From contig CM061238.1 in the NCBI GenBank assembly GCA_030848705.1, positions 29,108,655 through 29,172,654 on the forward strand: a stretch of 64,000 nucleotides of DNA, read 5' to 3'. The notes under the pieces were generated by a model. That model had not been told where the DNA came from. It saw only the letters and a list, made by a program, of their open reading frames with translations, and searched no databases. The translations under genes and the position numbers were made by a program. The stretch is from Heracleum sosnowskyi. Lineage: Eukaryota > Streptophyta > Magnoliopsida > Apiales > Apiaceae. Each line of letters opens with the position of its first letter. The stretch's first letter is position 1. Shown piece by piece: positions 1-12,871 of the stretch.

Positions 1-1136
1 GGTGGGATTCTTCACCACCCAGGGAAGGCCAATGTGGTGGCCGATGCCCTTAGTCTGAGAGACTTAAGATGATAACATCGTCGGATAAAGTTAATCCAAG
101 AAATTGAGAAAATGAAAATTGAGGTTAAGATAACCGGAAATGGTACTGAGAGTCTATTTGAAATTGCAATGCAACCAGAATTGCTGCAGAAAATCAAGTT
201 ATGTGAAGAGCAAATGACGAGTGAAGCTATAAAGTCAATGTTGAAAAAGCATTAAAGACTGAGAAAGATGATAAAGGAATCATAAGGTATATTTTTACCA
301 AGTTGGGATTCCAAATGTTCAAGAAATGAAAGGATGCTAATTTTTCAGAAGGACTAATAAGAGGAACTGAAAGGATGAAGTTTGAAGTTAAGAATACAAC
401 AAGGATTATTTAAAGGTCCTGATTGAGTTAGAATAAATTAAAGAAAGTTAAGGAAATGTTGTAGGCGACCGGATAAATAAAAGGATTTATCGATTGGTAA
501 ACAAATATTGGATATGTCAGAAAATGAAGGCAGAACAAAGACCTAGTTGACTATCACAGTTAGTAGAGATTCCTGATTAGGAATGTAATTTTACTATAAT
601 GGATTTTGTGATAGGATCAACAAGAATCAAGTCGGCCTATGACGTCAATTGAGTTATAATTGATGGATTAAATGAGTCTACTCATACTTTGTTTTTAGCG
701 AGAGATCTTTAATCGAAGAGTTACGAAGGAGATAGTTGGGTGACGTGGAGTTCCAGTCACCATCGTATCAGATGAGAACCAAGAATTAAATTCCAGATTC
801 GGGAGGAGTTTTCCAAGCGTGTTTGGCGACGAGATTGAGCGCGAACACAACTTAGGATCCGCAGACCGACGGACCGACCGGAAGAAACATTTCAGAGAAC
901 CTAAGTTACGGTAAGCGTTGTACCGCCGATTGCAAGAATAATCGGATGTTGATAGAAAATGGGTGTATAAGAATACAACCAGAATTGGCTTATATAGAGC
1001 GCCCGGTAGATATCACAGACCGGAATGAGTAAGTGTTATAATGAAACCAGAGGGTTGAAGAGTCAACCTGGAAATTGGAGATTTCTATATTGGAAAAGTA
1101 ATCTCGGCTATTTTCTTAGATTTCGGGATGGAATCC
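1..1136 (+). pseudogene. Tekay/Del-like Ty3/gypsy pol remnant (RNase H end to integrase)
   Basis: The first codons read HHPGKANVVADAL, the conserved end of the RNase H domain of Ty3/gypsy chromoviruses. Further on, in shifting frames, come integrase scraps: an MDFV-like block near 600, a SDENQ-like block near 770 and a YHPQTDG-like block near 855-875. The family's product would copy element RNA into DNA and integrate it. Stops and frameshifts occur every few dozen codons, so nothing here can be made. The fragment is followed directly by a polypurine tract and an LTR, so it is the 3' end of an element whose 5' half lies left of the window. The chromovirus assignment is secure; the Tekay/Del lineage is inferred from the very long LTR and the iMet primer site seen in the sister element at 38936-52480. 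Confidence 0.8.
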
Positions 1137-1153
1137 TTTTAAGGAGGGGAGAC
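1137..1153 (+). other. Polypurine tract of the plus-strand Tekay-like element
   Basis: A purine-rich run, AAGGAGGGGAGAC, abuts the LTR start TGTAATAACC. The same string occurs in reverse complement at 43365-43383 in the complete element, again touching an LTR. This is the primer site for plus-strand DNA synthesis and fixes the LTR boundary and orientation. Confidence 0.85.
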
Positions 1154-3139
1154 TGTAATAACCCCAAATTTTGGACTTAGTTAAAAAAAAAATTTTGTTG
1201 AATAGTAAATGTTGATGAATAGTAAATTTGCTGATGAAAATATTTCCAGACCACACTATGTGGAAGACAGGGAATGGATGTTTCGAAGTTATATTAATGA
1301 TGTATAAGGAGAATAAGTGAATGTAAACGCGATCAGAATCGGGAGATTCCAACTTTAAATTTTGATCACTATTCATCGGACAATCAAGGATGTATTGATT
1401 TGATCGTTTTGAGAAAGTATGTAGAATGAGAAATCTATCATCATATGTTAAGCCAAGGTAATGGAAAGATCAAGGAAGTATCTCCTAACATTGGTACAGA
1501 GAAACGTTTTAAAAAAACACTTGAACCTATCGCAAAGCAGAAGCATAACGAATTATAGATTAAACCCTAACCAAAGGAGAAGTATCATATAAGATCATCA
1601 AGTGTAACATATAAGAGGATTGACGACACAAATTATGACATAAGCATGATGCAGGAGGATGACATAGGTGTGACAAAGTGATGACAAGGTGATGAATCAC
1701 CATCTTGTCACCACTTTCACCACCAAACCATAACAAGTTGACATGTGGAAAGGGGGTGACAAAACTCAACCTAAAAACAAAAGAGATGCATCCAAATAAG
1801 GGTTATTTGCCAAAAGAAAAGAAAAGAAAAGAAAAAAAGTCAAGAACAATAGCCAAGGAAGAGCATGAAACATTCGGCCTTTCTTGTTCTTCCATTCCTT
1901 AAAAATTTTGCTACCACTTCCACTTCTCCAAAAATTGCAAGAATGGATTCTAAAGCTTCCATATTTCCAAATTAAGGTAATCTCTTAATCCTAGCTCCAT
2001 CCATGTATGTTTACATGTTCAATTCTTGATCAAAAGATGAGCATGAATAGTGAAATGAATAGTAACTTTTAGTGTTCTTGATTTGTTCTTGAAGTTTATG
2101 GCTTGTTAAGGATGTTTAAGGATCAAGAAAGGATATATAAGCTCTTGATAGTCTTTACCAAGCATCAAGGAAGGTATAAACATCTCACACCCTTGGTTAT
2201 ACTTTGATTATTATGTTAAGTTTGATGATAGTTTGAGATAGTATGGATTAAAGGTTGAATCCTTGGTTATAATGATTGTTTAGTGGATTAAATGATGGTT
2301 GAACTTGTGAATAATGTTATGAGCATGTTTAGACAGAAATAAGTTGGTTTAGATGAGATCTTTGAGTTATGATTGCTTGGGGATTGATTGATGAATGAAT
2401 TTGAGTGTTTTAAACACGGGAATCACGTTTAAGCGTCGTTACCATGTCGGATTTTACTTAGGAAGTTTGGACAGAGACCACGGTTACCTTCTAGGCATAA
2501 CCATAAGGCTTTCTGACCATGATCATGTAGACTCTGTTTTGTAGTTTGTTTTAGCGAAAGAATCGTATCGTTTCGATTTACGGTTTAGGAGAAACATCCG
2601 TTTTAGTGAAAGCGGTTTCGGATAACTAAGTAGTTCACCGCATGAACTTTGAGATTGTGATCAAACACTTTAAAAATGGAATTGGGTCGATATATTAATG
2701 TGGATACTAGTATGGACATTTAGGAAGGGAACCGAGGAGGTTTCGTGTTAAAATGATGATTTTTTGATTTTATAAAAATGCGGGAACAAAAGTTGCGCAA
2801 GTGAAATACCCTTAAGGGGATGGTTAAAAACAATGAGTTAGCAATGGTAAAGTACTTGGGTTTTGAGAATAGATTTCCACCCAAACTTTTGACTTAAGAG
2901 TTTACGGAACGTCATGAGGTTATAAGTGACCAAGAGCAAGACATTTGATGTTCGTCAATAGAACATTAGTGCTTAAGTTAAATGCACTTTAATTGATTAA
3001 GCCAGGGGACTGATCGAGTATTTCCTTGTTTATAGATTTTCCGGCAAGTTCTCGAACCCATAACAACCAAGGACCCGAGGCAAGTTTTCTCATTCCATGC
3101 TATGTTTTCCATTACTTATACTAATGGTGCATATGATAT

Positions 3140-3310
3140 GATATCATGCATGCTTTCAAACCTTACATCGTATATAGATATAATGGTATTAAAAATGTTG
3201 AGATGTGGTATATGCATGTGATATTATATCATGCATGCTTTCAAACCTTACATCGTATATAGATGTGATGGTATTAAAAATGTTGAGATGTAGTATATGC
3301 ATATGATAGA
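3140..3310 (+). repeat. 85-bp tandem duplication inside the LTR
   Basis: A unit containing CATGCATGCTTTCAAACC, the string ATCGTATATAGAT and TGTTGAGATGT occurs twice, offset by 85 bp, with a partial third copy near 3305-3340. Only a few bases differ. It is AT-rich, non-coding and probably arose by slippage or unequal exchange. Confidence 0.8.
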
Positions 3311-4204
3311 TGCATGTCAGTTTCAAACCCTACATCATATAAGTGATGTTGTTGTGATATATTCTGCTTTAATGCTGTGAAAATATTTATAAACTGTTTA
3401 CGCTTTTGATAGAAAGCTTTATAAGATATAAGGTTTATATGCTATGTAAATACTAGATATAAACCGAGGTTTTAAAGGCTCTAAGGATAGAGCACTCGTA
3501 CGATGATTTTAAAATATTAGACCGGGAGTTAAATTACGATTTTATCTTGATTATACTGTCAGAAACTGGAGGGTCCAGGAACAGCTATATTTTAAATATG
3601 TTGATTAAATATTCCAATATATATATATTATTGGATATTTAATGTGTGATATTAAATAATATTATTAAAAATATTATTTGAATATTTATTTGATTAAGTG
3701 AATATTATTTTGAATATTCACTTAAGTGGAATTTTATTGAATAATAATTCAATATTTATATTTTGAATATATATTAAATATTCCAAATATGATTTAAAAA
3801 TCATAAAATCTTATTTAAATATTACGAAAGGTTCCAATAGTTATTTAAAATGTTTTCTGATCTCAAAAGGATTTATGAGAGTATAGTAGGGGTTCCCAAC
3901 TACTTTAATTATTTATCTCGAATGATGATTTTGATTTGAACTTATCAAAAATTGGGAATCCATCTCAGGAAGTGAACATATGATTTATCAGAACTAAAGG
4001 TATTTTACAAAACTCCCGGGTCGTAATTTCAAAATACGTGGTAATCATTCGTAGTTTCGTTGACTGATGTCAACCCACACTGTGACTTACTCCCTTCAAA
4101 TACTCTGGAGTAAGGAATCTGAACTGTTGCAAAGTTTTGACAAGTATTTGTACTTGGGGAATCAGGATTAAAATCCGATTCCCGTTTCATTGATTTTCAT
4201 CCGG

Positions 4205-4380
4205 GACTAGGAGGAAACGTGAAGGAGGCTGTTGGACAGTACTTCTGATTATAGCGTAAGAGGCTGCTGGGCAGTCCAACACTTATCTCGCATAGGAGGC
4301 TGTAGGAAAGTCCAGTAGATACAAAGCCTGTATGCGGCTGGGGTGATAATCGTGTTAAGATGTCGTCCATCTACTAGTAG
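4205..4380 (+). repeat. Variable short-repeat array next to the conserved LTR palindrome
   Basis: Three imperfect copies of a motif like AGGAGGCTGTTGGACAGT lie at about 4216-4312, followed by the palindrome CTACTAGTAG at 4371-4380. The palindrome is found at the same relative place in the other LTRs, while the adjacent array has a different sequence in each. Function unknown. Confidence 0.6.
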
Positions 4381-5581
4381 AAAAGTGTGAGTACGATACA
4401 ATGACTGATCATCGTGTATTGTGGCGTGCTCCGGAAAAAGGTCCCTTCCCTCCAATTGGAGTTGTGCTGCACATTGTAACGAAATCCTAGGCGCTGAGTT
4501 ACTGATAATGTGGCAGTGATGAGTAATGATGTTCCTCATACAGTAAAGGTACTATATGGCCTGTTTTGACGAAAAGAATATTTAAACATATCGTTCTGTA
4601 TATGAACGGAGTTTCAAAGGTTTTCAATTATGATATCAGCTTACATATATGATTATGATGCTATATCTTATTGTCGAGCTATAGTGCTCATTCTTGCTTC
4701 TTTTATATACCACAACACAACAGAGTGGAAAAGGTGTTCATTACTGATATTTTACAGTATTTTGAACAGTATGAGATATCTAAATAGATATGTGTGTATA
4801 TATGTTGAGAAGGTATTTAAGATATACAGTATGTTGAACTGTATAGTATTTTGAATCAATGGCTAGGTTTTAAGCCTTGATTCCAATATTTGATATCTAT
4901 TTTAAAAGATATGTTTTGAATCTTGGTTCATTATATCGGTACCAAGGATTTCTAAATGATTTACAAAAAGTATTTGAGTATAATTATAAGTCATACAGTA
5001 TTTTGAACGGGATACTATTTTAGGGACAAACCCTAGTAGTGTTAAAACTTTGATCCTATATGGATTATCTACCTTAAAGGTTTAAAGATTTAAACTGGGA
5101 TAGATTTCATGCTGAGCGCTATTAGCTCATTCTTGCTTTATTAAAACTTTCAACATGAAGGAAACGTTGTCGATTCACCTCGTGTTACGAGAGCAAGGGG
5201 ATGGAGAGACCACCCTTGAGTTAGTTCAGCAGGATGGATACTGCCGATGTGAGCAGAATAGTTGCAGACTGAATTAGTAAGAATTATTTTAGAGTAGGTT
5301 TGTATTATTGAACCTTGTATAGAACGGTGAGGTCTATTATTGTAACTTCAGGCAGAGGTTGTAAATAATAGATGAGATCCTGGATAATACATTTGAGTTG
5401 TAATAACAAATGTTACTTTTGTTGCTCATTTCCAAGGCTATAACTTGTGTGTGTGTGTGTGTGCGTAAGTGATTGGGGTCTTTGGAGTTGTATTATTAGA
5501 ATGTTGTAAGTAATGCAGGTATTGTATAATTGATGGAGCGTGACAACCCAGATTCCTGACCCCGGATCTGGGGGTGTTACA

Positions 5582-6600
5582 GAGTGTCTTACCATTTTCT
5601 CGGGGCTTGTCTGAGACCATGGATAGCCTTGAAAAGAAAGTAGACAAAGTCTAGCAACTCCTGATTTTCAAAGACAGGGGGCTGTTCTACATACACTTCT
5701 TCATCCAGCTCACCATTCAGGAATGCACTCTTAACATCCATTTGTTATATTTTAAAATTGGAGTATGCTGCAAATGCTAAGAACATCCTGATGGTCTTAA
5801 GCCTTGCCACTGGTGCATAGGTTTCATCAAAATCAATGCCTTCAGCTTGTGAATACCCTTAAGCAACCAGTCTTGCTTTGTTTCTTGTTATTATACCATT
5901 TTCATCTAATTTGTTTCTGAATACCCACCGAGTACCAACTAGTTTCTTGTTCTTTGGTCTAGGTACCAGCTTCCAAACTTGTTGTTCAAATTGATTGAGT
6001 TCATCTTGCATAGCAATCACCCAATTAGGATCAGTCAGTGCTTCCTCAATTTTCTTTGGTTCCATTTCAGAAAGAAACCCTGAATACTGACATTCATTTT
6101 GAGTAGCACTTCTAGTTCTGACTCCAACACCTGGATCACCAATAATCAGCTCAAAAGGATGAGCTATATTCCAAACTGTTTGTCTTGTAAGATTTAATCT
6201 TGATGATTCGCCTTGTTCTTCATTATGGTGTTGTGAACTAGTTGACCCTTCATTTCCTCCTCTTGAGTTGTTGGCAGATTGTCATGTTGATTCTTCTCCA
6301 GTGTTAGTGGTATCTCCATTGTTACTAATGTTTCCACCACCATCACCACCACCATTATCATCATTGTCATTGTTATCACCAGTAACAACCTTGGGTGGAT
6401 TCTCATCATCTGATTCTGAATCTGACATGTCATCAAACTTCAATTTTTCAGATGGATTTTCTGTTTGGATACTAGGGAGTTTAGTGTCATCAAAAGTAAC
6501 ATTGACACTTTCTTTCACCTGGTGTTGATCAATTATATACACCCTGTAAGATCTTCTGGAGTAACCAACAAAAATTGCTTCATCTGCTTTGGCCTCGAAC
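5582..6600 (-). pseudogene. Ty1/copia reverse transcriptase start and linker, truncated
   Basis: Read on the minus strand, this holds the start of a copia reverse transcriptase: a WVFRNKLDENG block near 5930, a DETYAPVAR-like block, then MDVKSAFLNGELDEEVYV and, next to the LTR, HGLRQAPRKW. The sequence is cut there by the LTR ending at 5581, so the YVDD catalytic box and RNase H are missing from the window. At least three in-frame stops interrupt it. Upstream in the minus direction (about 6200-6540) is a low-complexity acidic linker rich in D, N and G, as is usual between copia integrase and RT. The mirror ORFs on the plus strand are shadows. Confidence 0.85.
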
Positions 6601-7423
6601 TTGCCACGTCAAACATCTCCATCTTTATGCACGAAGCACTTGGCACCAAATACATGAAAATATTTGAGTGTTGGTTTCTTGTCATTCATAATCTTATAAG
6701 GTGTCTTCATTAAGTCCTTGTTGATTAAGGTTCGATTTTGGGTATAACATGCAGTATTAATAGCTTCAGCCCAAAAGTACATTGGAAGTCTTGATTCACT
6801 TAACATTGTTCTTGCAGCTTCAATCAATGTACGATTCTTCCTTTCTACCACTCCATTCTGTTGAGGAGTTCTAGGGGCTGAGTATTGTCTTGTTATCCCT
6901 TTGTCTGCACAAAAGTCATTTAGGACTGCATTCTTGAATTCAGTTCCATTATCTGACCTTATTGCTCTGACTGGAAACTTAGAATTCAGCTCAATCAACT
7001 TCACATGATCAATCACCATCTGTGGAGTTTCATCCTTGGAATGTAGGAATAAAACCGATGTGTATTTGGAATAGTCATCGACAATCACAAGAGCATATTG
7101 CTTCTTTGACATAGACATCACATTAACTAGACCAAACAAATCCATGTGCAGTAACTGATGAGGTTCAGTTATTGAAGATGTGTCAGTGCCCTGTGAGTAG
7201 CTTTCTTTGACTTTCCTTTCTGACATGCCTCACACAGTCCTTCCTGTGTAAATTCCATTTGAGGCAACCCTCTCACCAATTCCCTCTTGACTAGGGAGTT
7301 CATTGTTTTGAAGTTGAGGTGAGACAGCTTCTTGTGCCATAGCCAACTCTCATTTGATGAAGCTTTAGCATAAAAACAATTGACTTCATCGTTGCATCCA
7401 GAGTACAGGTCAGCTATGAACAA
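6601..7423 (-). pseudogene. Ty1/copia integrase with GAG-pre-integrase domain
   Basis: The minus strand encodes the pre-integrase zinc-binding segment (WHKKLSHLN, then CEACQKGK) at about 7230-7400. The integrase core follows: HMDLFG, VDDYSKY, RSDNGTEF and PQQNGVVERKNRT, giving the D-D-E catalytic set. The product would insert copia cDNA into chromosomes. The two pieces lie in different frames with a frameshift near 7190-7220. It is continuous in order with the protease block to its right and the RT block to its left. Confidence 0.9.
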
Positions 7424-7453
7424 GTTTCATTTCCTTACCCCTTGAAGAGCAGG

Positions 7454-7801
7454 CTATCCATTCTTCTTGTGAAGTATCTGGCACTTCTCCTTATCAAACG
7501 AAACAGCATATCCTCTGTCACAGAATTGACTGATGCTGAGAAGATTATGCTTAAGACCTTCTACAACAGATACATCCTCAATGATAAGATTTCCAGCTTC
7601 CAGACTGCCATATCCTTCAGTTATACCTTTGCTGTTATCTCCAAAGGTAACCATTGAGCCAACTTTCTCAACCACATTTGATAGCAGGGCTCTATCTCCG
7701 GTCATATGCCTTGAACATCCACTGTCCAGAATCCACACAACCCGGTTCACCTGTTTTACTCCCTGCAATATCAAACTGGTTAGGCCTTCTTCGGAACCCA
7801 A
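7454..7801 (-). pseudogene. Ty1/copia aspartic protease region
   Basis: The minus-strand translation contains WILDSGCSRHMTG, the active-site signature of copia retropepsin. VTFGDNSKG and LLSISQFCDRGY follow, typical of the C-terminal part of the domain. The enzyme would process the Gag-Pol polyprotein. The region is open over about 115 codons, but frame changes separate it from the upstream (7780-8217) and downstream (pre-integrase) parts. The sequence style suggests a SIRE/Tork-like lineage; a domain phylogeny would be needed to settle that. Confidence 0.85.
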
Positions 7802-8217
7802 GCTTGGTTGGGTCCGACATAGTTAAAGAATTGACCTTTGTCAGGCAAAACAACATTCTTGATTTTAACTACTTCAACCTCCTTAATGAAAGAGCATTTC
7901 CACTTATAAACAGCCTTAACAAATTTCTGGTTAGGCTTGGGTATGAATGTGTCCACTCTAACTTTAGGAGGACTAGCGGTTTTGGATCTAGCATTCTTCT
8001 TATAATTTACATGTTGAAGGGGAGCAGTCTTATCATTTGATGCATGCTTACTATTAAAATAAACATATATGACATTAAAAGCACAAGACATGCAATTCGC
8101 AACACCACATGCTTTATGAGATAAATCTGCAATAGGCATGTTACGCATGTTAGATGTGTTGTTGTTTTGCTCCAACTTATGAGTGTCTAATTTGGTCTCC
8201 GTTGTGGGAACAACCTT
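7780..8217 (-). pseudogene. Copia Gag-protease linker, cut by solo LTR
   Basis: A minus-strand frame of about 145 codons joins the protease side of the copia element to the gag piece at 12872-14298. It has an AxCMSCAF cysteine pair and a basic, proline-containing stretch, but no motif that names a function. The frame runs into the LTR at 8218. Together with the five-base duplication ACCTT at both LTR borders, this shows one coding region split by an insertion. Confidence 0.7.
8213..8217. repeat. Target-site duplication ACCTT (left copy; right copy 12872-12876)
   Basis: ACCTT flanks the solo LTR directly on both sides. A five-base duplication is the length produced by Ty3/gypsy integrases. 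Confidence 0.9.
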
Positions 8218-11200
8218 TGTAACACCCCCAGATCCGGGGTCATGAATCTGGGTTGTCACACTTCATCAATCACACAATACCTGCATCACTTACAATATTC
8301 TAATAATACAACTCCAAAGACCCCAATCACTTACGCGCACACACACAAGTTATAGCCTTAGAAATGAGCAACAATAAGTAACATTTGTTATTACAAATCA
8401 AATGTATTATCCAGGATCTCATCTATTATTTACAACCTCTACCTTGAAGTTAAAATAATAGACCTCACAATTCTATAAAAGGTTCAATAATGCAAACCTA
8501 CTTGAAAGCAATTCTCCCTAATTCCATCTACAACTGTTCTGCTAACTCCGGCAGTATCCATCCTGCTGAACTAACTCAAGGGTGGTCTCTCCATTCCTTT
8601 GCTCTCGTGATACGGGGTGAATCGGCAACGTTTTCTTCATGCTGAAAGTTTTAATAAAGCAAGAATGAGCTAATAGCGCTCAGCAAGAAATCTATCCCAG
8701 TTTAAATCTTTAAACCTTTAAGGTAGATAATCCATATAGGATCAAAGTTTTAAAACTACTAATGTTTGATCCAAAATAGTATACAGTTCAATATACTGTA
8801 TCACTTAAAATCATAACTGAAATACTCCCGTAAATCATTTAGAAATCATTGGTATCAATATAATAAACCAAGTCTCAAAACATATCTTTTTAAAATAGAT
8901 ATTAACATTGGAATCAAGGTTTAAAGCCTATTCATTGATTCAATATACTATACAGTTCAACATACTGTATATCTTAAATATTTTCTCAATATATATATAC
9001 GCATATCTATATAGAAATCTCTTACTGTTCAAAACACTGTAAAATATCAGTTATGAACACCTTTTTGAAGCTATTGTGTTGTGATATATAAAACAAGCAA
9101 GAATGAGCACTAAAGCTCAATAATAATAATATATAGCAGCTTATATAAAACTCCGCAAGCTCGTATATCGCTTGAAATATTTGAAATCTCATTCGTATAC
9201 AGAATGATGTTTAAAGTAATCTTTTCATCAAAATATGCCATACAGTTCAAATACTGTACAAGGAACATCATTGTTCAATCACTGTCACATTATCGGTAAC
9301 TCAACACCTATGCTTTCGTTACAATGTGGAGCACAACTCCAAGTGGAGGAAGGGGACATTCTGGAGCATACCACGATACACGATGATCAGTCGCTGTATC
9401 GCAAAACATTTCTTTCTACTAGTAGAGGACGATATCGTAGTACGATTATCACCCTAGCCAACTATGGGCTTTCATTAGCGTCCCGGTACCCGAAGTACCT
9501 CAGCTAAAGTTGCTTCCCGGCATTCGTAGTACCTCTGCTAAGTTTGCATGTGCGTCCTGGTACTCGTAATGCCTCAGCTTATATATAACACCTCCAATCC
9601 CTTGATGAATCCCATCATTACAATTGGAACCGAACTTAATCGTCGTTCCCCGAGCGTCATGCTGGCTCGTTGATAGGTTTAACTCATTACCATACCTTAC
9701 TTCCAGAAATGTTGAGGAAGTAATAACACTGTGTGGGTTGACTATTGTCAACTGACAGAGCATATATCATGAAGTTTTGAAATCACGACCTAGGAGTAAA
9801 TCGGAATTTTTCTGAAATGATCGAGGTTGAAATATTTGGATTAAGTAGGATAGACATCCCAAGATAAGAGTACGTTCGAGGGATAGAGGAAGGTAAAACC
9901 ATTTGCTCGACTCCTTGAGCTGGATTCCCAATTTTTTTTTTTTGATGAGTTGAGAATTATTTATTCGTATTTAAATAATTTAATAAACTCGGAAATAATA
10001 TTTGGGAACCCCTACTATATTCAATTAATTTTTCTAAAGATCAAAAAATATTTGAATAAATATTGGAACCTTAAATAAGAATATAAATAAGGTTCTATGA
10101 TTTTTAAATCATATTTGGAATATTTAATAAATATTCCTAAAATAAATATTGAATACATTATTCAATAAAATCTTACTTAAATGAATATTCCAAAATAATA
10201 TTCACTTAATTAAATACATATTCAAATAATATTTATAATAAATTATTTAAATATCTCACATTAAATATCCAATGATATTTATATTGGAATATTTAATCAA
10301 TATTTAAAATATAGCTGTCTCTGGAACCCTCCAGCTTATGACAGTATAATCAAAACAAAATCACAATTTGACTCCCGATCTAAGTTTTAAAATTATCGTA
10401 CAAGTGCTCTACGCTTAGAGCCTTTATACAACCTCGGTTTATATCTAATATAATCATAGCATATAAACCATACATCTTACGAAAACTTTTATCCAAAAGC
10501 GTAAATCAATTTATAGTCCTTTTTGTGAAATAAAACAGTATATATCACAATCACAACTTTAAATCACAACAACATCTTATATCAGATTTAGGGTTTGAAA
10601 ACTTGCATAATATCATATCATATGCAATCATCAGTATATGTAATTTAAAATACAACATGGGATGAGAAAGCTTGCCTTGAGTCCTTGGTTGTTAGGGGTT
10701 CGAGAATTTGTCGGGAAATCTATAAACAAAGAAATACTCGATCAGTCCCCTAGCGTAATCATTCTCTCATAACAACTCACTCATAATACTTCGTTTATCC
10801 TTAAGACACTCACTTTAAGTCAACCATAAGTCAAACACATCATGTAGTCATGTTATTCCTCAACAACGTTCGTGTTTTAATCGACTTGAAATAATCCTTT
10901 ATCTCAGTTACAACGGGTGGTCAAAGTAGTACCCCTAGAGTTGACTTTTCATGGAGTTACTATTACGCGACTCGCACTCTAACACTTTTAATAAATCATA
11001 AAATTTACATTTAAATATGAAACCACTTCTAAAATCATTTTGAGTATTTGTAATATTTATCATAAAAGTTTTGATCTCAAAACAGGGGTTTAACTTGGTG
11101 AAATGTATTTTCAAACTTGGATGAGCTACGAAAAGTTACTATTGGTACAACTTTCACTAAAATGCTCATATCTCCTTAACCGTTAACTGAAATGACACAC

Positions 11201-12871
11201 CGTTTTCGCGTGCGCGATCTAGAGAAAGAATGGAACAAAATGCTTGAAAATGTTTTTCTGGTTCAGGGGATGAAAATCCCGAGAGCAGCAGCTTAAGGCA
11301 GTAGAGTGCAGAAACCATTCATCCTCGCGCAGCTTTGGTTCCGACATTTTTATAAATCAAAAAATTATCTTTTTAACACGAAACCTTCTCGGTTATCTTA
11401 ATAACTGTCCACACTATTATTCACCTTAGTTTCATTGTCTATATCCATGTTTAAGGGGCTTGATCATAGTCTCAAAGCTCACCTAATGCACGTCTTGGTT
11501 TCTCGAAACCACTCTCGCTAAAACGGGTGTTTCTCCTACACTATCATCGTCAATAGTTATTTTTATCATGCCTTATTGGAGCCCGAGGCTACTGTCCAAC
11601 TCTTGCTAAGGAAAATTTGACATTATAACGACGTATACCTAATGTTTACCAATTTTGTACCATTCCAATCAATCCATTAACACAACCAAACCATCAATAC
11701 TTCTCATTCATCATCTAAATTAACTCATGATCTTTAACCAACAAGTCAAAACCAACATCTACAAGATCATCCATCAAAACAACCACTTAACATTCAACAA
11801 AACTAAGATTCAATCTCTTATTCTTACTAACATAAACCATCATCAAACTAACCATAATAATCAAAGTATAACTAAGGGTTTGAGATGTTTATACCTTCCT
11901 TGATGCTTGGTATACACTAACAATAGCTTAACTATCCTTGCTTGAGCTTTAAACAACCTTAACTTGCTTAATCTTCAAGAACAAAATCAAGAACACAAGT
12001 TAGTATTTTCGAAATCACTATTCATGCCTCAACTTTGATCCAATATTTGACCATGCTATACTTCTTGGATGGCCATGAAATTTTGAACGTACCTTGGGTA
12101 TATATTGGGGAATCTATGGTCCAAATTTGGCGATTTTAGGATGAGTATATTTTGAGTTATGAATTTTTCTTTCTCCCTTGTTCAAGCTGGGCAGAAATTT
12201 GAAGAAATGGGGGAGATGAATACTTGCTTTCTTTTCTTTTCTTTTGCTTAATAAAATCTGATTTGCATGCTTCTCTTTTGTGTGGTGAAATTGGTGGTTT
12301 AGTCACCCATGCCACTTGTCATCCAATGGGTGATTCTTTGAAGAAAATGGTGACAAGGTGGTGATTCATCACCTTGTCATCTCTTGTGTCATGCTTATGT
12401 CATTTCTTGTGTCATCAATTTCTTATATGTTGCCCTTGATGATCTTACATGACACTTCTCCTTTGGTTAGGGTTTAATCCATAATTCGTCATGTTTTTGC
12501 TTCGTTGCTAGATCTTGTTATAAGTTCGAGCGATTCCGAAAACGTTTCGTTGCACTAATGCTAGGGGATATCCTCTTGATCTTTTATTGCCTTGGCTTAA
12601 TATTTGATCATGGATCTTCTCGTTTTCTTAATTCTCATAATGATCAATTAATAAATCCTCGATTGTCCGATGAATAGTGGACAAAAATTAAAGTTGAAAT
12701 CTTCTGATTCTGATTGCGTTTGCATTCACTTATTCTCCTTATACATCAATAATATAACTTCGAAACATTCATTCCGTGTGTCGCATATAGGGTGGTCTGA
12801 AAATATTTTTCATCAGCAAAATTTACTATTCATCAAAATTTTAATTAAGTCCAAAATTTGGGGTTATTACA
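8218..12871 (-). repeat. Solo Tekay-type LTR inserted in copia gag-pol
   Basis: The segment starts TGTAACACCC and ends GGTTATTACA on the plus strand, which is the reverse orientation of the LTR at 1154. It is 4654 bp long. It has no internal coding domains, and copia coding sequence resumes on both sides. The perfect target duplication ACCTT (8213-8217 and 12872-12876) marks it as a solo LTR, the usual product of LTR-LTR recombination that removes the element body. It holds the palindrome CTACTAGTAG at 9416-9425 beside its own repeat array (about 9478-9580) and an AT-rich stretch at 9935-10310. Nothing gene-like was recognised. Confidence 0.92.

Larger units (their letters stand above)
1154..5581 (+). 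repeat. 3' LTR of plus-strand Tekay-like element (about 4.4 kb)
   Basis: The LTR starts TGTAATAACCCC after the polypurine tract and ends GGGGGTGTTACA, 4428 bp. Equivalent sequences occur at 8218-12871 and 24567-29253 (reverse), 38936-43364 and 48051-52480 (reverse, another subfamily), and from 62404 (forward). It has no coding potential; the small ORFs in it are not conserved between copies. Right of it the sequence changes at once to copia reverse transcriptase, so this element inserted into the copia element; the flanking GAGTG would be its target duplication, with the partner left of the window. It contains an 85-bp tandem duplication, an AT-rich stretch at 3590-3840, a short repeat array at about 4205-4315 and a (GT)n run near 5449. 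Confidence 0.88.

Noticed and set aside
6268..6528. Ser/Pro-rich plus-strand frame
   Set aside because: It is the mirror of the acidic linker between copia integrase and RT on the minus strand.
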